From NCBI GenBank assembly GCA_023150845.1, contig JAKLKD010000132.1:1-42860 (forward strand): a stretch of DNA of 42,860 bases, written 5' to 3'. Positions 1 to 7,933 of this stretch are shown here, piece after piece. The first letter of the stretch is position 1, and each line of letters starts with the position of its first letter. The DNA comes from Myxococcota bacterium. Its GTDB lineage: Bacteria > Myxococcota_A > UBA796 > CAJQPC01. A program made the position numbers and the translations under genes. A model generated the notes under the pieces. The model was not told where the DNA came from. It was given only the letters and a program-made list of their open reading frames with translations, and searched no databases.

Positions 1-336
1 GGCGACGACGGCCGGGGCGACGACGGCCGGGGCGACGGGCGCCTGGGCCACGGGCGCGGCGGGCACGGGGATCTCCGGCTGGGTCACCCGGGGCGCGCTG
101 CCGTCGGTGTCGATGTTCGCCAGGGTGCTGTGCACCTTGATCACGTCGCCGGGCTTGCCAAAGAGCTGCACGACCCGGCCACCCTTCGGCGTAGAGATCT
201 CCACCGTGGCCTTGTCGGTCATGATCTCGCAGACGGGCTGGTCTTCGGAGACCACGTCGCCGACCTTGACGAGCCACTGCACGATCTCGCCCTCGACCAC
301 GCCTTCGCCGATCTCGGGGAGGTGAAACACGAACAT
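1..336 (-). CDS. Dihydrolipoamide acyltransferase (E2) N-terminus, partial
   Basis: This is the N-terminal 112 residues of an E2 component of a 2-oxoacid dehydrogenase complex; the gene runs off the left edge of the window. Residues 1-76 form a biotinyl/lipoyl domain that opens with FHLPEIGEGVVEGEIVQWL and carries the lipoyl-attachment lysine K42 in MTDKATVEI. A flexible Ala/Pro/Val linker follows, with a PAVVA unit repeated by a 15-base DNA repeat at the window edge; it would lead to the peripheral-subunit-binding and catalytic domains, which are not visible. The ATG at 336 has an AGGAG site 6 bases upstream (343-347). It lies 43 bases after an E1-beta-like gene and downstream of lipA, so the enzyme that makes lipoyl groups and a protein that carries one are co-transcribed. 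Whether the complex is pyruvate-, branched-chain- or oxoglutarate-specific cannot be told from this part. Confidence 0.9.
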   Translation of the reverse strand, partial: MFVFHLPEIGEGVVEGEIVQWLVKVGDVVSEDQPVCEIMTDKATVEISTPKGGRVVQLFGKPGDVIKVHSTLANIDTDGSAPRVTQPEIPVPAAPVAQAPVAPAVVAPAVVA

Positions 337-379
337 ACGACGCTCCTGGCAGGGTGGCCGCGCGGGCCAAAAGGGGGAC

Positions 380-1327
380 TCAGTAGTGGAGGCTCTGGGA
401 GGCGGCCTCACGGATGGCCGCCGCGTTGGCGGCGACCGTCTGGGGCGGCGACTCCAGGTGAAGGAAACAGGCCCGGGTGACGGCGCCGAGGAGCTCCTCG
501 GCCAAGGCGCCCCAGCCGGGATCAACGGCGAGGAGCACCCGCCCCGTGCGCGCCACGGAGGCGACGACGGTGGGCAGATCGAGGGGCCGCAGGCTCACGA
601 GGTCGATGACCTCCATCGACACGGCGCTGTCTTCAGCGGCGCTCAAGGCGGCGAGCACCCCGGCGCCTGCGCTGAGCACGGTCACCTGATCCCCTGCCCG
701 GCGCACCTTCGCCCGGCCCGTCGGCAGGGGCGTGACGCTGTGCTGGCCGCGCTCACCGAGCACCCCGACGGACTCGATGATGAGCACGGCGGCGTCTTGG
801 CCCAGCGCGCCGAGGATCAGGCCTTGGGCGTCTTCAGCGGTGGAGGGCATCGCGAGCTGGAGGTTCTTCGCCGCGGCGACCGCGGCGAGGGGAGAGGCGG
901 CCTCGGGGGTGTCTTGCACCCAGCGCAGGACGACCGGCGTCGGGAGCTCCGCGCCGGGGGCGGCGAGCTCCTGCTGGAGCTGGCCGAGGGCGGGGCCGAG
1001 GGCGCCGCCGAGCTCGACGATGGGCCGCTTGCCCGCCAAGGCGAGGCCGATGGCGAGGCCGACGGTCCCGGCGGAAGAGATGGGCAGGTCGATGACACGC
1101 TCGGCGCCGAAGCGCGCCTGGAGGCCCTCGGAGCTGCCGAAGGCGCCGCCGAGGCGGCCGACGGCCTCGCCGAGCACCATCACCCGGGCGTCCGTGGCCA
1201 AGGCGTGGTGTTGGGCCAGAGCGACCCCTTCACGGAGGCTCACCTCGGTCGGCGCGCCGGACTGCAGGGCCGCGAGGCGGTCGGCGTAGGCGCGGGGCCG
1301 GCTCACGGCGCTGGCGGTGTGGTCCAT
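380..1327 (-). CDS. E1-beta-like (transketolase-family) protein, catalytic residues missing
   Basis: A 315-residue protein with the layout and length of the E1 beta subunit of pyruvate or branched-chain 2-oxoacid dehydrogenase: a pyrimidine-binding domain (about 25-190) and a C-terminal transketolase domain (about 200-310). Recognisable motifs are VMVLGEAVGRLGGAFGSSEGL (about 49-69), RFGAERVIDLPIS (72-84) and LAIGLALAGKRPIVE. Canonical E1-beta has Glu after DTPIS (it activates thiamine diphosphate); here that position is Ser85. The usual GAQHS active-site segment is also not recognisable, the region being replaced by an Ala-rich stretch. No E1-alpha gene is visible next to it. It overlaps the end of lipA by 25 bases and precedes the E2 gene, so it belongs to the same operon. 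It may be a structural or regulatory subunit, or a diverged enzyme; the family assignment is firm, the activity is not. Confidence 0.8.
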   Translation of the reverse strand: MDHTASAVSRPRAYADRLAALQSGAPTEVSLREGVALAQHHALATDARVMVLGEAVGRLGGAFGSSEGLQARFGAERVIDLPISSAGTVGLAIGLALAGKRPIVELGGALGPALGQLQQELAAPGAELPTPVVLRWVQDTPEAASPLAAVAAAKNLQLAMPSTAEDAQGLILGALGQDAAVLIIESVGVLGERGQHSVTPLPTGRAKVRRAGDQVTVLSAGAGVLAALSAAEDSAVSMEVIDLVSLRPLDLPTVVASVARTGRVLLAVDPGWGALAEELLGAVTRACFLHLESPPQTVAANAAAIREAASQSLHY

Positions 1328-2259
1328 TCGGGGCTCCCCTGTGACGGCGCGCTGTCCCCGCGCATCGCCGCGATGTGCTGATGGATGAAGAACTCTCCGG
1401 CCTTGTAGCTGGAGCGCACCAACGGCCCGGAGGCGACGTAGGTGAAACCTAAGGACAGGCCGAGCTGCTCATACTCGGCGAAGCGCTCGGGCGTCACGTA
1501 CTCGCTGATCTTGAGATGCAGCGGGGTGGGTTGGAGATACTGACCGATGGTCAGAAAGTCGACGCCGACCGCCCGGAGCGCGCGCATCGCCTCGGTCATC
1601 TCGGCGACGGTCTCGCCGAGGCCCACCATGAGCGACGACTTGGTGAACATCTCCGGCTTCACGGCCTTGACCTGGGCGAGCACGGCGACGGACTGGTCCC
1701 AGGTGGCTCGGGGGTCACGCACCCGGGCGGTGAGGCGCGGGATCGTCTCGACGTTGTGGGCCAAGACCGTCGGCCCGGCGTCGATGACGCGCTGCAGGAG
1801 CTCCAGATCCCCGCGGAAGTCAGGGATGAGCACCTCGAGCAGGGTGCGGGGGTTCCGGGCGTTGATCTCGCGGATGCAGGCGGCGAGGTGGTCCGCGCCT
1901 TGGTCGGGGAGGTCGTCGCGGTCCACGGAGGTGACGACGACGTAGTCGAGCTGCATCTCGGCGATGGCGTTCGCGACCTTCACCGGCTCATCGGCGTCCA
2001 GGGGGCCGCCCTTCCGCCGGGTGGTGACCGCGCAGAACCGGCAGCCGCGGGTGCAGATGTCGCCCATCACCATGAAGGTCGCCGTGCCGCCGCCCCAGCA
2101 CTCGCCGATGTTGGGGCACTTCGCCTCCTCACAGACGGTGTGCAGGCCGAGGTCACGCGCGCGCTCACGCACGCGGTTGTAGCGGGCCTGCCGCTCGCCC
2201 GTAGGCAGCCGCACCTTGATCCAGGGGGGCTTCTTTCCGGTCGGTGGGGTGCCGGACAT
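1303..2259 (-). CDS. lipA: Lipoyl synthase (radical SAM)
   Basis: Lipoyl synthase inserts two sulfur atoms into octanoyl groups bound to E2 or GcvH, using two [4Fe-4S] clusters. Numbered from the chosen start, the auxiliary-cluster cysteines are C43, C48 and C54 (CEEAKCPNIGEC), the radical-SAM triad is C69, C73 and C76 (CTRGCRFC), and the C-terminal RSSY serine motif is at 282-285; all expected ligands are present. I chose the ATG at 2259 (318 residues) because GGAGG lies 10 bases upstream at 2270-2274; an ATG at 2289 would add ten residues but has no ribosome-binding site. About 20 further C-terminal residues beyond the family core are Pro/Ser-rich and partly overlap the next gene. Its place directly before an E1-beta-like and an E2 gene suits supply of lipoyl groups to that complex. 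Confidence 0.97.
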   Translation of the reverse strand: MSGTPPTGKKPPWIKVRLPTGERQARYNRVRERARDLGLHTVCEEAKCPNIGECWGGGTATFMVMGDICTRGCRFCAVTTRRKGGPLDADEPVKVANAIAEMQLDYVVVTSVDRDDLPDQGADHLAACIREINARNPRTLLEVLIPDFRGDLELLQRVIDAGPTVLAHNVETIPRLTARVRDPRATWDQSVAVLAQVKAVKPEMFTKSSLMVGLGETVAEMTEAMRALRAVGVDFLTIGQYLQPTPLHLKISEYVTPERFAEYEQLGLSLGFTYVASGPLVRSSYKAGEFFIHQHIAAMRGDSAPSQGSPEWTTPPAP

Positions 2260-2347
2260 AGGGAGCGGGCCTCCAGGGGTGGACGGCATGTAACCCGGCG
2301 CGCGGCGCTTGGCTGCTCTCCGCGCCCGGCGTGGAGGAGCTCGGCGC

Positions 2348-3985
2348 CTAGCGCCGCCCCAAGAACCCCAAGGGCCGCTCCGCCCCCAAGGCCGCCGCGC
2401 CGACGGCGACGGCCAAGGCCACCCAGGCCCCGGCGGGGCTCGCGATCGACAAGGACTCCGGCGCGAGGCTCCACGCTAGCCGGGCGATGAGGGCCAAGGG
2501 CACGCCGCCGCGCTGGGCGAGGAGCGCCAAGGCCACGGCCGCCGCCGCGCCGCGTAGGGGATCGAGGGGGGAGCAGATGAGCACAAAGAAGAGCGCCGCC
2601 CGCGCCGGGCCCACGGCCCGCTGCAGGAGCCCGCGGAACATGAGCTCCTGGCCCGCCACGGCCACGAGCGCCGGGATCCAGCCCGCCCAGCCGGGATCAA
2701 GCCCCGCGCTCAGGCGCAGGCGCAGGGCGTAGAGCCAGCCGTTGTCCGGGAACGGCAGCGCCGCCGTCGCCGCCGCGCTCAAGGAGAGCGCCACGCCGAC
2801 GAGGGCCGCCCGGGGGAAGTAGAGGCTCTTGACCCCCTCGGCGGGCAGGTTGAGCAGCTCGGTGAGGGTCCAGTGGCGGCGGAGCGCCTCGACGGCGGCG
2901 TAGAGCCCGAAGAGCGCGCCGCCGACGGCGAGGCCCACGGCGGGGGAGAGGCTCTGCCCAAGATCGGGGTTTCCCGCCAAGGCCCAGGCGGCGGGGGCGG
3001 CGACAGGTAACCACCAGACCGCGGCGCCGACAGCGACGTGGCTCAGCTCGGAGAGGGTCGGCGAGGGCCGGGGATCGCCCTCCGCGTCGAGCGCCCGGGC
3101 GACGCCCCACATCAGCGCCCCGACGCCGAGGGCCGTGCCGACGATCGCGCCCAGCACCGGGGCGAGGCCCGTGAGCAGGCCGCCCGCCATCAAGAGCGCC
3201 CCGCCGAGGGGCACCAAGGCGCCGAGGCCGGGGCTCACCAAGGCGAGGCCATACGCGAGGCCAAAGAGCCCAAGCGCGATCACCGGCAGCGCCCGCAAGG
3301 TGCGCGCGGCGCCGTCCACCTCGTCCTCGGCGTCGCGGCCCAACCACAGGCCCAAGGCCGCGGCCATGCTCCCGGCGAGGGGCAGCCCGAGGCACCACAG
3401 GCCAAGCGGCATCGCCCCGGTCACCCGGCCGCTGAGCGCGACGGCGAGGGTCATGCCGCTCGACGCCCCGGCCCAGGCGAGCCACTTGCCCAGGGCCAGC
3501 TCCCCCCGGGAGATCGACGCGGTGAGTAAGGTCAAGAGCGTCTTGCGGCTGCGCTCCCCGGCGAGGCTCTCGGTCAAGGGCCCAGTCAACAAGGAGAGGC
3601 TCAACAGCGCCAGCACCAGGCCCCGGTGGGGGATCGGCCGCTCGGCGCCGCGCAGCTCAAACCGCACCTTGGGCTCGCCCGGCAGGGTGTCGAGGGCCTC
3701 CCGGAGCGGCGGCGGCACGCGGCTGGCGTGCACCAACACGGGATCCTCACCCTCCATACGCAGGCCGAAGCGGGGGTTCTTCTGAATCTTGTCGGCGAGG
3801 CTCGCCGGGATCTCCCCCGCGGCCTGGGCCACCTCCAGGGGCGTCTTCACCTCGGGGAGCGGCACCGCCCCGGCGGGCAGCAGGAGCGCCAGGGCCGTCA
3901 GCCCGAGCCGCCACGAGCCCTTCCCGGCGAGGACCACCTTGAGGTCGCGGCGGGCGACGGCGAGCACGCGGGCGGGGCGGATCAC
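2348..3985 (-). CDS. ABC-2 permease fused to degenerate CPBP (CAAX-protease-like) domain
   Basis: A 545-residue membrane protein. The N-terminal part (about 1-300) resembles NatB/ABC-2 export permeases: a cytoplasmic start, a first membrane segment near 25-45, an extracytoplasmic loop to about 120, then a block of membrane helices including LTESLAGERSRKTLLTLLT near 136-154, typical of this family. The C-terminal part (about 380-545) looks like a CPBP intramembrane protease domain, with GQELMFRGLLQ at 445-455. Active members have EExxxR there; here the first Glu is Gln446, and the histidines expected in the next two membrane motifs are absent (FFVLICSPLD and LIARLAWS instead). NatB-CPBP fusions are a known architecture. 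The domain is therefore probably non-proteolytic. Its start overlaps the preceding permease gene by 4 bases (ATGA), so the two are translationally coupled. Confidence 0.85.
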   Translation of the reverse strand: MIRPARVLAVARRDLKVVLAGKGSWRLGLTALALLLPAGAVPLPEVKTPLEVAQAAGEIPASLADKIQKNPRFGLRMEGEDPVLVHASRVPPPLREALDTLPGEPKVRFELRGAERPIPHRGLVLALLSLSLLTGPLTESLAGERSRKTLLTLLTASISRGELALGKWLAWAGASSGMTLAVALSGRVTGAMPLGLWCLGLPLAGSMAAALGLWLGRDAEDEVDGAARTLRALPVIALGLFGLAYGLALVSPGLGALVPLGGALLMAGGLLTGLAPVLGAIVGTALGVGALMWGVARALDAEGDPRPSPTLSELSHVAVGAAVWWLPVAAPAAWALAGNPDLGQSLSPAVGLAVGGALFGLYAAVEALRRHWTLTELLNLPAEGVKSLYFPRAALVGVALSLSAAATAALPFPDNGWLYALRLRLSAGLDPGWAGWIPALVAVAGQELMFRGLLQRAVGPARAALFFVLICSPLDPLRGAAAAVALALLAQRGGVPLALIARLAWSLAPESLSIASPAGAWVALAVAVGAAALGAERPLGFLGRR

Positions 3986-4953
3986 CGGGAGCTCCGGTCA
4001 AACACCCAGGCCGCCAGGGCGCAGAGGGCGAGGGTGCTCAGGGCCGCCCCGAGGCCGGGGGTGTCGCCCCGGACCAAGGCGCCGACCGTGGCCACGGGCA
4101 GGTGCCGCCCGACGTCCGGGGCGGAGTAGCCGAGCGCCATGAGCCCCGTCACCGCGACGAGGCCGCGGCTCAGCGGGCCGGAGAGCGACTCGGCGCGACC
4201 CGCCCGGGCCATGAGGCCGAGGCCCAAGGCGGCGCCGCCGAGGCCGGAGAGGCCGCCCGCCACGCACCAGGCGATCGGGGTCGTCACCCCGAGGATCGCG
4301 TGAATCAGCCCCACCGAGGCCGCGAACGCCACGCTGAGCGCCACCCCGGCGGCGCCGAGGCGAGAGGCGGCGTGCACCCAGACCGGCACGGGCAAGGCGC
4401 GCTCGGCGTCGAGGCTGCCGTCCTGCTGGTCGCGGCTCAGCCCGCCCGCGCCGAAGACCACGCCGTAGAGCACAAACAGCACGGCGAGCAGGCCGATGAG
4501 CAGCCGCGTCGTCGGCCCCAAAGCGGCGCTTCTCCCGGCCCGGGGCACGAGCATCGGCCGCCAGGCCGCGTCGAGGCGCCCCCGGAGCTCCGACTCCATC
4601 ATCGTCGTGTAGGCGCCATCAAACCGCGCCAAGAGCACCCAGCCCTCGGGGCCCTCAAAGGCGGCGCGGTCCACCTCCCCCGAGACGAAGGCGGCCTCGG
4701 GATCAGCATAAACCCGGGCGTCGAGGCCCTTGGCGACGAGCACCTCGGCGAGGGCGGCGTCGGGCACGGCGGCGCTCTTTGAGGCGTAGAGCCCAGCGAC
4801 GAAGGTGGCCGAGCAGAGGAGCGTCAGCGCGATGATGAGCGCGGGCCAGATGAGCGCGCGCAGTACGAGGCCCTCTCGTAAGGTCCGGGTGAGCACCGAG
4901 GCCGTGAGCAGGCCCAGGGCCCGGCCGAGGGGAGGGGACCCCGCGGGGCTCAA
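3982..4953 (-). CDS. ABC-2 type transporter permease (NatB-like)
   Basis: A 323-residue membrane subunit of an ABC exporter. One membrane helix near 32-55 (ALIWPALIIALTLLCSATFV) is followed by a soluble extracytoplasmic segment of about 80 residues and then five or so hydrophobic helices from about 145 to the C-terminus, with LSRDQQDGSLDAERALPV near 173-190 in the coupling-loop position seen in ABC-2 permeases. It sits between its ATPase and a second permease fused to a CPBP domain, overlapping each by 4 bases, so the three proteins are made together and probably form one asymmetric exporter. The substrate cannot be read from sequence; NatAB-type systems export sodium, but many relatives export peptides or lipids. 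Confidence 0.85.
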   Translation of the reverse strand: MSPAGSPPLGRALGLLTASVLTRTLREGLVLRALIWPALIIALTLLCSATFVAGLYASKSAAVPDAALAEVLVAKGLDARVYADPEAAFVSGEVDRAAFEGPEGWVLLARFDGAYTTMMESELRGRLDAAWRPMLVPRAGRSAALGPTTRLLIGLLAVLFVLYGVVFGAGGLSRDQQDGSLDAERALPVPVWVHAASRLGAAGVALSVAFAASVGLIHAILGVTTPIAWCVAGGLSGLGGAALGLGLMARAGRAESLSGPLSRGLVAVTGLMALGYSAPDVGRHLPVATVGALVRGDTPGLGAALSTLALCALAAWVFDRSSR

Positions 4954-5687
4954 GGTGTGGGCTCGGCGTTCAGCAGGGCCACGAAGGCGTCGTCGAGGGC
5001 GGCGGCGCCGCCGAGGGCCCGCAGCTCGTCGAGGCTGCCCTCGGCGATCTTGAGGCCCCGGTGGATGATGCAGGCCCGCTGGCAGACCCGCTCCACCTCA
5101 CCCATGATGTGAGAGGAGAGCACGACCGCCCGGCGCTGGGCGGCGAGGCTCTGGATGAGCTGCAGCACGTCCATGCGGCCCTGCACGTCGAGGCCATCCG
5201 TCGGCTCGTCGAGGAGCAGGAGCCCCGGGTCGTGCATCAGCGCCCGGGCGAGCACGACGCGCCGCTTCATGCCCGTCGAGAGCTGGGCGCACTCCCGCCC
5301 GACATAGGCCCCGGCGCCTAGCTCGGTCAAGAGCTGCATCGCCCGGTCCCGGGCCTTGGGCACCCCCTGCACCTCGCCGAAGACCGTGACGGCCTCTAGG
5401 GCGGAGAGCCGCGCGGGCAGGCCGCCCTCGGCGGGCACATAGGCCATGCGCGCCCGGGCCGAGACGGGGTCTCGGAGCGCGTCGACGCCGCCGATCTGGA
5501 TCTGCCCGGCGTCGGGGCGGGTCAAGGTGGCGAGGATCCGCAGGGTCGTCGTCTTCCCGGCGCCGTTGGGGCCCAAGAGCCCGTAGATCTCCCCGGGCTC
5601 GACGGCCAACGAGAGCCCGGCGACGGCGTGAACCACCCCTCCGGCGGGATCGTGAAAGCTCTTCACCAGGTCTGTGGCGCGCAGCAT
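4950..5687 (-). CDS. ABC transporter ATP-binding protein (NatA-like)
   Basis: A 245-residue ABC ATPase that energises the two permeases encoded just downstream. Walker A is GPNGAGKT (39-46), the signature is LSTGM (136-140), Walker B with catalytic Glu is LLLLDEP (156-162), the D-loop is DGLD and the switch histidine is H193 in SSHIMGEVER. These are all intact. The pattern (TDGLDVQGRMDV, short C-terminus) is that of the NatA/DrrA exporter group. It is the first gene of the minus-strand run, with a GAGAGG site just before its ATG at 5687, and it is transcribed divergently from the sulfatase-family gene across about 140 bases. The 4-base overlap with the permease gene indicates translational coupling. 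Confidence 0.95.
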   Translation of the reverse strand: MLRATDLVKSFHDPAGGVVHAVAGLSLAVEPGEIYGLLGPNGAGKTTTLRILATLTRPDAGQIQIGGVDALRDPVSARARMAYVPAEGGLPARLSALEAVTVFGEVQGVPKARDRAMQLLTELGAGAYVGRECAQLSTGMKRRVVLARALMHDPGLLLLDEPTDGLDVQGRMDVLQLIQSLAAQRRAVVLSSHIMGEVERVCQRACIIHRGLKIAEGSLDELRALGGAAALDDAFVALLNAEPTP

Positions 5688-5828
5688 CGAACCTCTCTAC
5701 CTCAAAGCGGGCGGCCTGTGGCGCCGCTGCGGAGAAGATCCCCTGGAACCCCGGCGGCGCGCCCTGCGTGCTTGGGTTAGCCTTTGGCCGCGCGGGAGAT
5801 GACGCCGCGCGAACGTGATGGAGCCGAG

Positions 5829-7817
5829 ATGATTCGGAAGGTGACGATTGGCCTGCTCTCCGGCGTTGTGGCCGGGACCCTTGTGGGCGAGGCCGAGGCC
5901 CTGTGGGTGCTCTCCTCTGCGGGCGCGGTGAGCGACTACGTGGCGCTGTTCTACGCCGCGGTGCTCTACGCGGCCATCGGCGCCGGCATGGGCCTCGCCG
6001 TCGGCGTCGGCCTCGCCGTGCTCTCGAAGATCACCGACAAGGTGAGCGAGCCCTTGGCGTACGCCCTTGGCTTCTTCGGCGTGTTCGCGCCCTTGGGCCT
6101 CGTGATCAGCCGGTACATCGCCAACAAGGTGATCTACGCCGAGGCCGGGGTGCCGATGAGCGGCAACCTCACGCTCTTGGCCGTCTTCGGCGGGATCTCG
6201 CTCGTCGGCCTGTTCTTGGTGCCGATCCTCCTCACCAAGACCCCGCTGCGGATCCTCCTCCAGCCCAAGGGCTCCTTGGCGCTCTGGGGCGCCATCGCCG
6301 TCATCAGCGCGGCCTTCTCTTTCGCTCCCGGCGGCGGCGGCGCCAACACCATGGCGCCGGAGAAGCAGCAGGGCCAAGAGCTCGCCACGCGCCCCGACGT
6401 GCTGCTCATCGTCGTGGACACGCTCCGCGCCGACCACCTCGGCGCCTACGGCTACCCCGTCGCCGACATCTCCCCGAACATCGACGCCTTGGCCAAGGAC
6501 TCCTTGCTCTTTGAGGAGTCCCACGCCCAGGCCTCCTGGACCCGGGCGAGCTTCGCGAGCCTCTACACCTCGATGTTGCCTTCTGCGCACAACACCGCGC
6601 TAAAGGTCTCGGTGTTGCCCGACGACGTGGAGACCATCGCCGAGGTGCTCAGCCGCACGGGCTACGTCACGGGCGGCATGCCCAACAACACGAACGTGAC
6701 GCAGTCCTTCAACTTCCACCAGGGCTTCGACAGCTTCAAGTACCTGGCGCCGAACATGCCGTTCTTCGCGACGGAGTCGGTGTACCAGCTCTCGATGTAC
6801 AGCGTGCTGCGTAAGATCGGCGAGCGCTTCAAGGGCGACCACAAGGTCGTCGAGGACTTCTACCAGCCCGCCAACGTCGTCGTGGACGAGGCCAAGTCCT
6901 TCATCGACGCCCAGGGCCAGCGCCGCTGGTTCTTGATGATCCACTTCATGGATCCCCACGACCCCTACTTCGAGCACCCCTGGAACGGCAAGGGTTATGG
7001 CCGCGCCGAGCACGAGCGCCCCGACCCCGCCGACGTGGAGTACCTCAAGGCCACCTACGACGCCGAGATCCGCTACATGGACTCGGAGATGAAGCGGCTC
7101 TTTGACTGGCTCAAGGAGACGGGCCGGTACAACAACACCGCCATCGTGCTCACCGCCGACCACGGCGAAGAGTTCTACGAGCACCAGGGCTGGTGGCACG
7201 GCACGACCTTGTACGAGGAGCAGATCAACGTGCCCCTCATCGTGAAGCTCCCCAACCAGGAGCTCGCCGGGGCCCGGGTGCCTTGGCCCGTGCGCAGCAT
7301 CGACGTCGCCCCGACCTTGGCGGCCCTCGCGGGCGCCGAGCCCTCGCCGATGTGGCAGGGTGAGAGCCTGCTCGAGGACGCCGACCGCGCGGGCTACACC
7401 CGGCTCCTCGCGCCGCCGCCCCCGCCGGTGGACCCCGCCGCCCCGGTGGACCCCGCCGCCGAGCCCGCTCCCCCGCCCTTCGACCCCAGCAAGCTCGCCC
7501 GCACGGTCATCGCTGAAGAGGACTTTGAGGGCAACCAGATCACGGCCGTGATCCAGGGCGGCTGGAAGTACATCGTCGCCAACGAGGGCAACCCCCGGGG
7601 CCTCAAGCCTGAGGAGCTCTACGACCTCGGCGCCGACGCCAACGAGCTGAGCGACCAGGCCGGGAAGAACGGCGAGAAGCAGGTCGCGCTCTCGGCGATC
7701 CTCACCCAAGAGCTCAGCCAGGCGAAGGGCGGCGCCGTGAAGGCCCAAGACGCTGAGATCGACGCCGCGACCCGCGCCCAGATGGAGGCCCTTGGCTACA
7801 TGGAGGGCGAAGAGTAA
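5829..7817 (+). CDS. Membrane-anchored sulfatase-family (alkaline phosphatase superfamily) protein
   Basis: A 662-residue protein with five predicted membrane helices in residues 5-165 and a large alkaline-phosphatase-superfamily domain from about 188 to 640. Metal-site motifs are VVDTLRADH (D197), MDPHDPY (374-380), TADHGEEF (442-449) and H457. In the nucleophile loop the sequence is ASWTRAS (235-241), not the Cys/Ser-x-Pro-x-Arg that is converted to formylglycine in true sulfatases, so Ser236 or Thr238 would be the nucleophile; a phospho- or phosphoglycerol-transfer/hydrolysis role is as likely as sulfate release. A Pro/Ala-rich insert lies near residues 520-550. I placed the start at 5829, where GGAG stands 5 bases upstream; an in-frame start at 5784 is poorer. 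A strong hairpin terminator follows. Confidence 0.88.
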   Translation: MIRKVTIGLLSGVVAGTLVGEAEALWVLSSAGAVSDYVALFYAAVLYAAIGAGMGLAVGVGLAVLSKITDKVSEPLAYALGFFGVFAPLGLVISRYIANKVIYAEAGVPMSGNLTLLAVFGGISLVGLFLVPILLTKTPLRILLQPKGSLALWGAIAVISAAFSFAPGGGGANTMAPEKQQGQELATRPDVLLIVVDTLRADHLGAYGYPVADISPNIDALAKDSLLFEESHAQASWTRASFASLYTSMLPSAHNTALKVSVLPDDVETIAEVLSRTGYVTGGMPNNTNVTQSFNFHQGFDSFKYLAPNMPFFATESVYQLSMYSVLRKIGERFKGDHKVVEDFYQPANVVVDEAKSFIDAQGQRRWFLMIHFMDPHDPYFEHPWNGKGYGRAEHERPDPADVEYLKATYDAEIRYMDSEMKRLFDWLKETGRYNNTAIVLTADHGEEFYEHQGWWHGTTLYEEQINVPLIVKLPNQELAGARVPWPVRSIDVAPTLAALAGAEPSPMWQGESLLEDADRAGYTRLLAPPPPPVDPAAPVDPAAEPAPPPFDPSKLARTVIAEEDFEGNQITAVIQGGWKYIVANEGNPRGLKPEELYDLGADANELSDQAGKNGEKQVALSAILTQELSQAKGGAVKAQDAEIDAATRAQMEALGYMEGEE

Positions 7818-7846
7818 GCCCCGCTCCCCGTCGAGCGCGACCTGTT

Positions 7847-7882
7847 GACCCCCGCGGCGACCCCCGCGGGGGTCTCTGTTTT
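7847..7882 (+). terminator. Rho-independent terminator after the sulfatase-family gene
   Basis: An 11-base-pair perfect stem (GACCCCCGCGG at 7847-7857 with CCGCGGGGGTC at 7864-7874) with a 6-base loop is followed by TCTGTTTT. It lies 30 bases after the stop codon at 7817 and ahead of the next gene, so the two genes are separate transcription units. Confidence 0.85.
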
Positions 7883-7933
7883 GGGGGCGCTGGACTGGCG
7901 GCGCCCGTCGCCGCGGCGCGGTAAGATCCGCCG

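Noticed and set aside
1-35. Short tandem DNA repeat at the left edge
   Set aside because: It is the coding repeat of the Pro/Ala/Val linker of the E2 protein, not an independent element.
386-1381. A 331-codon plus-strand frame opposite the E1-beta-like gene
   Set aside because: No domain or start signal, and the composition is that of a shadow frame.
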